From Flavobacterium sp. (GTDB lineage: Bacteria > Bacteroidota > Bacteroidia > Flavobacteriales > Flavobacteriaceae): 6,337 nucleotides of DNA. Shown here in pieces: positions 5,982 through 6,337 of this stretch (position 1 is its first letter; each line of letters starts with the position of its first letter). The translations under genes and the position numbers were made by a program. Under the pieces are notes generated by a model. The model was not told the DNA's origin, searched no databases, and was given only the letters and a program-made list of their open reading frames with translations. The stretch covers positions 1 to 6,337 of the forward strand of contig NZ_JASLCE010000112.1 in the NCBI RefSeq assembly GCF_030146175.1, read 5' to 3'.

Positions 5982-6007
5982 GTTAAAAAATAACAAAATA
6001 GTACAAC

Positions 6008-6337
6008 ATGAAACTAAAACTACTTATTGCAACAACTCTTATTAGCTTCTGTGGCGCCCATGCCCAGAATTTTAACCAGAGCCAATGGCTTTGGAGTGCT
6101 GTAGCCGAAAACAGCGGCTTGCAGGAAAACCAGCCGCAAGGTTTTGTTGACCGATACGGCAACTATATTATGCTTGGAAATTTCAGAACCGATACAGCAA
6201 CAATACAGGGTACTACGATACAGAATACCAGCGATCCGTCAGCCACGACCAAAGGAGACGCTTATATCGCCAAATTTGATACGAACGGTATACTTTTAAA
6301 TGTAAAGCATTTTAGCGGAAGCAAATACGAACAATTT
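6008..6337 (+). CDS. Secreted repeat protein, N-terminal part; SBBP/beta-propeller-like, possibly T9SS cargo (runs off the right edge)
   Basis: An ATG at 6008-6010 opens 110 codons that reach the window edge without a stop. Residues 1-19 form a Sec signal peptide (Lys-rich start, hydrophobic core, cleavage predicted at AHA|Q). Cys15 is not in a proper lipobox, so a lipoprotein is unlikely. The mature part reads WLWSAVAENS (27-36), GFVDRYGNYIMLGNF (45-59) and GDAYIAKFDTNGILLNVKHFSG (83-104). This 'trace of data to an agent' style, with D-x-x-G-N strands and the Y-[IV]-x-K-[FYL]-D-x-x-G signature, is typical of SBBP/beta-propeller repeats found in large Bacteroidota surface proteins that carry a C-terminal type IX secretion sorting domain. 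That domain, if present, lies beyond the window. It is divergently transcribed from the six-gene cluster. Confidence 0.72.
   Translation, partial: MKLKLLIATTLISFCGAHAQNFNQSQWLWSAVAENSGLQENQPQGFVDRYGNYIMLGNFRTDTATIQGTTIQNTSDPSATTKGDAYIAKFDTNGILLNVKHFSGSKYEQF

Noticed and set aside
1..6337. Mobile elements, CRISPR arrays, tRNA or phage genes
   Set aside because: No transposase, integrase, regularly spaced repeats or tRNA-like sequence was seen; the nearly gapless operon argues against a recent insertion.

Overview
The window looks like a chromosomal stretch from a member of the Bacteroidota, most likely Flavobacteriaceae (Flavobacterium-like). Supporting this are AT-rich intergenic DNA, start codons without clear Shine-Dalgarno sites, promoter elements of the Bacteroidetes type (TTG then TAnnTTTG), and two flanking exported proteins whose signal peptides both end in Ala-X-Ala-Gln. 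This is inference from sequence style; no rRNA or marker gene is present.

Layout. At the left edge (1-586, minus strand) is the N-terminal 195 residues of a secreted protein, probably the propeptide part of an M12B/reprolysin-like zinc metalloprotease. A 313-base AT-rich gap follows, ending in a clear rho-independent terminator (852-877) that serves the minus-strand genes to its right. From 5754 down to 900 lie six minus-strand genes, all in one direction with short gaps or ATGA overlaps. In order of transcription they are: a GNAT acetyltransferase-nitrilase fusion; a DinB/YfiT-type metal-dependent transferase; a YeeZ-like atypical NAD(P)-binding SDR protein; an AlkZ-like (HTH_42) DNA glycosylase homologue carrying a QxQ motif; a VOC/glyoxalase-fold protein; and a DUF6157 protein. 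A divergent regulatory region (5755-6007) separates this cluster from a plus-strand gene (6008 to the right edge), which encodes the N-terminus of a secreted repeat protein resembling T9SS-exported beta-propeller proteins.

How they may work together. The six genes look like one transcription unit: one candidate promoter at the head, one terminator at the tail, no terminator in between, and the last three genes coupled by 4-base ATGA overlaps. Three members belong to families linked to handling reactive or alkylating compounds: DinB/YfiT (bacillithiol S-transferase-type), VOC (thiol transferase, dioxygenase or drug-binding fold) and AlkZ-like glycosylase (removal of alkylated bases and crosslinks). 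A defence operon against electrophiles and DNA alkylation is therefore a reasonable hypothesis, but no sequence feature proves it, and the roles of the fusion enzyme, the SDR protein and DUF6157 are open. I see no mobile element, CRISPR array, tRNA or rRNA.
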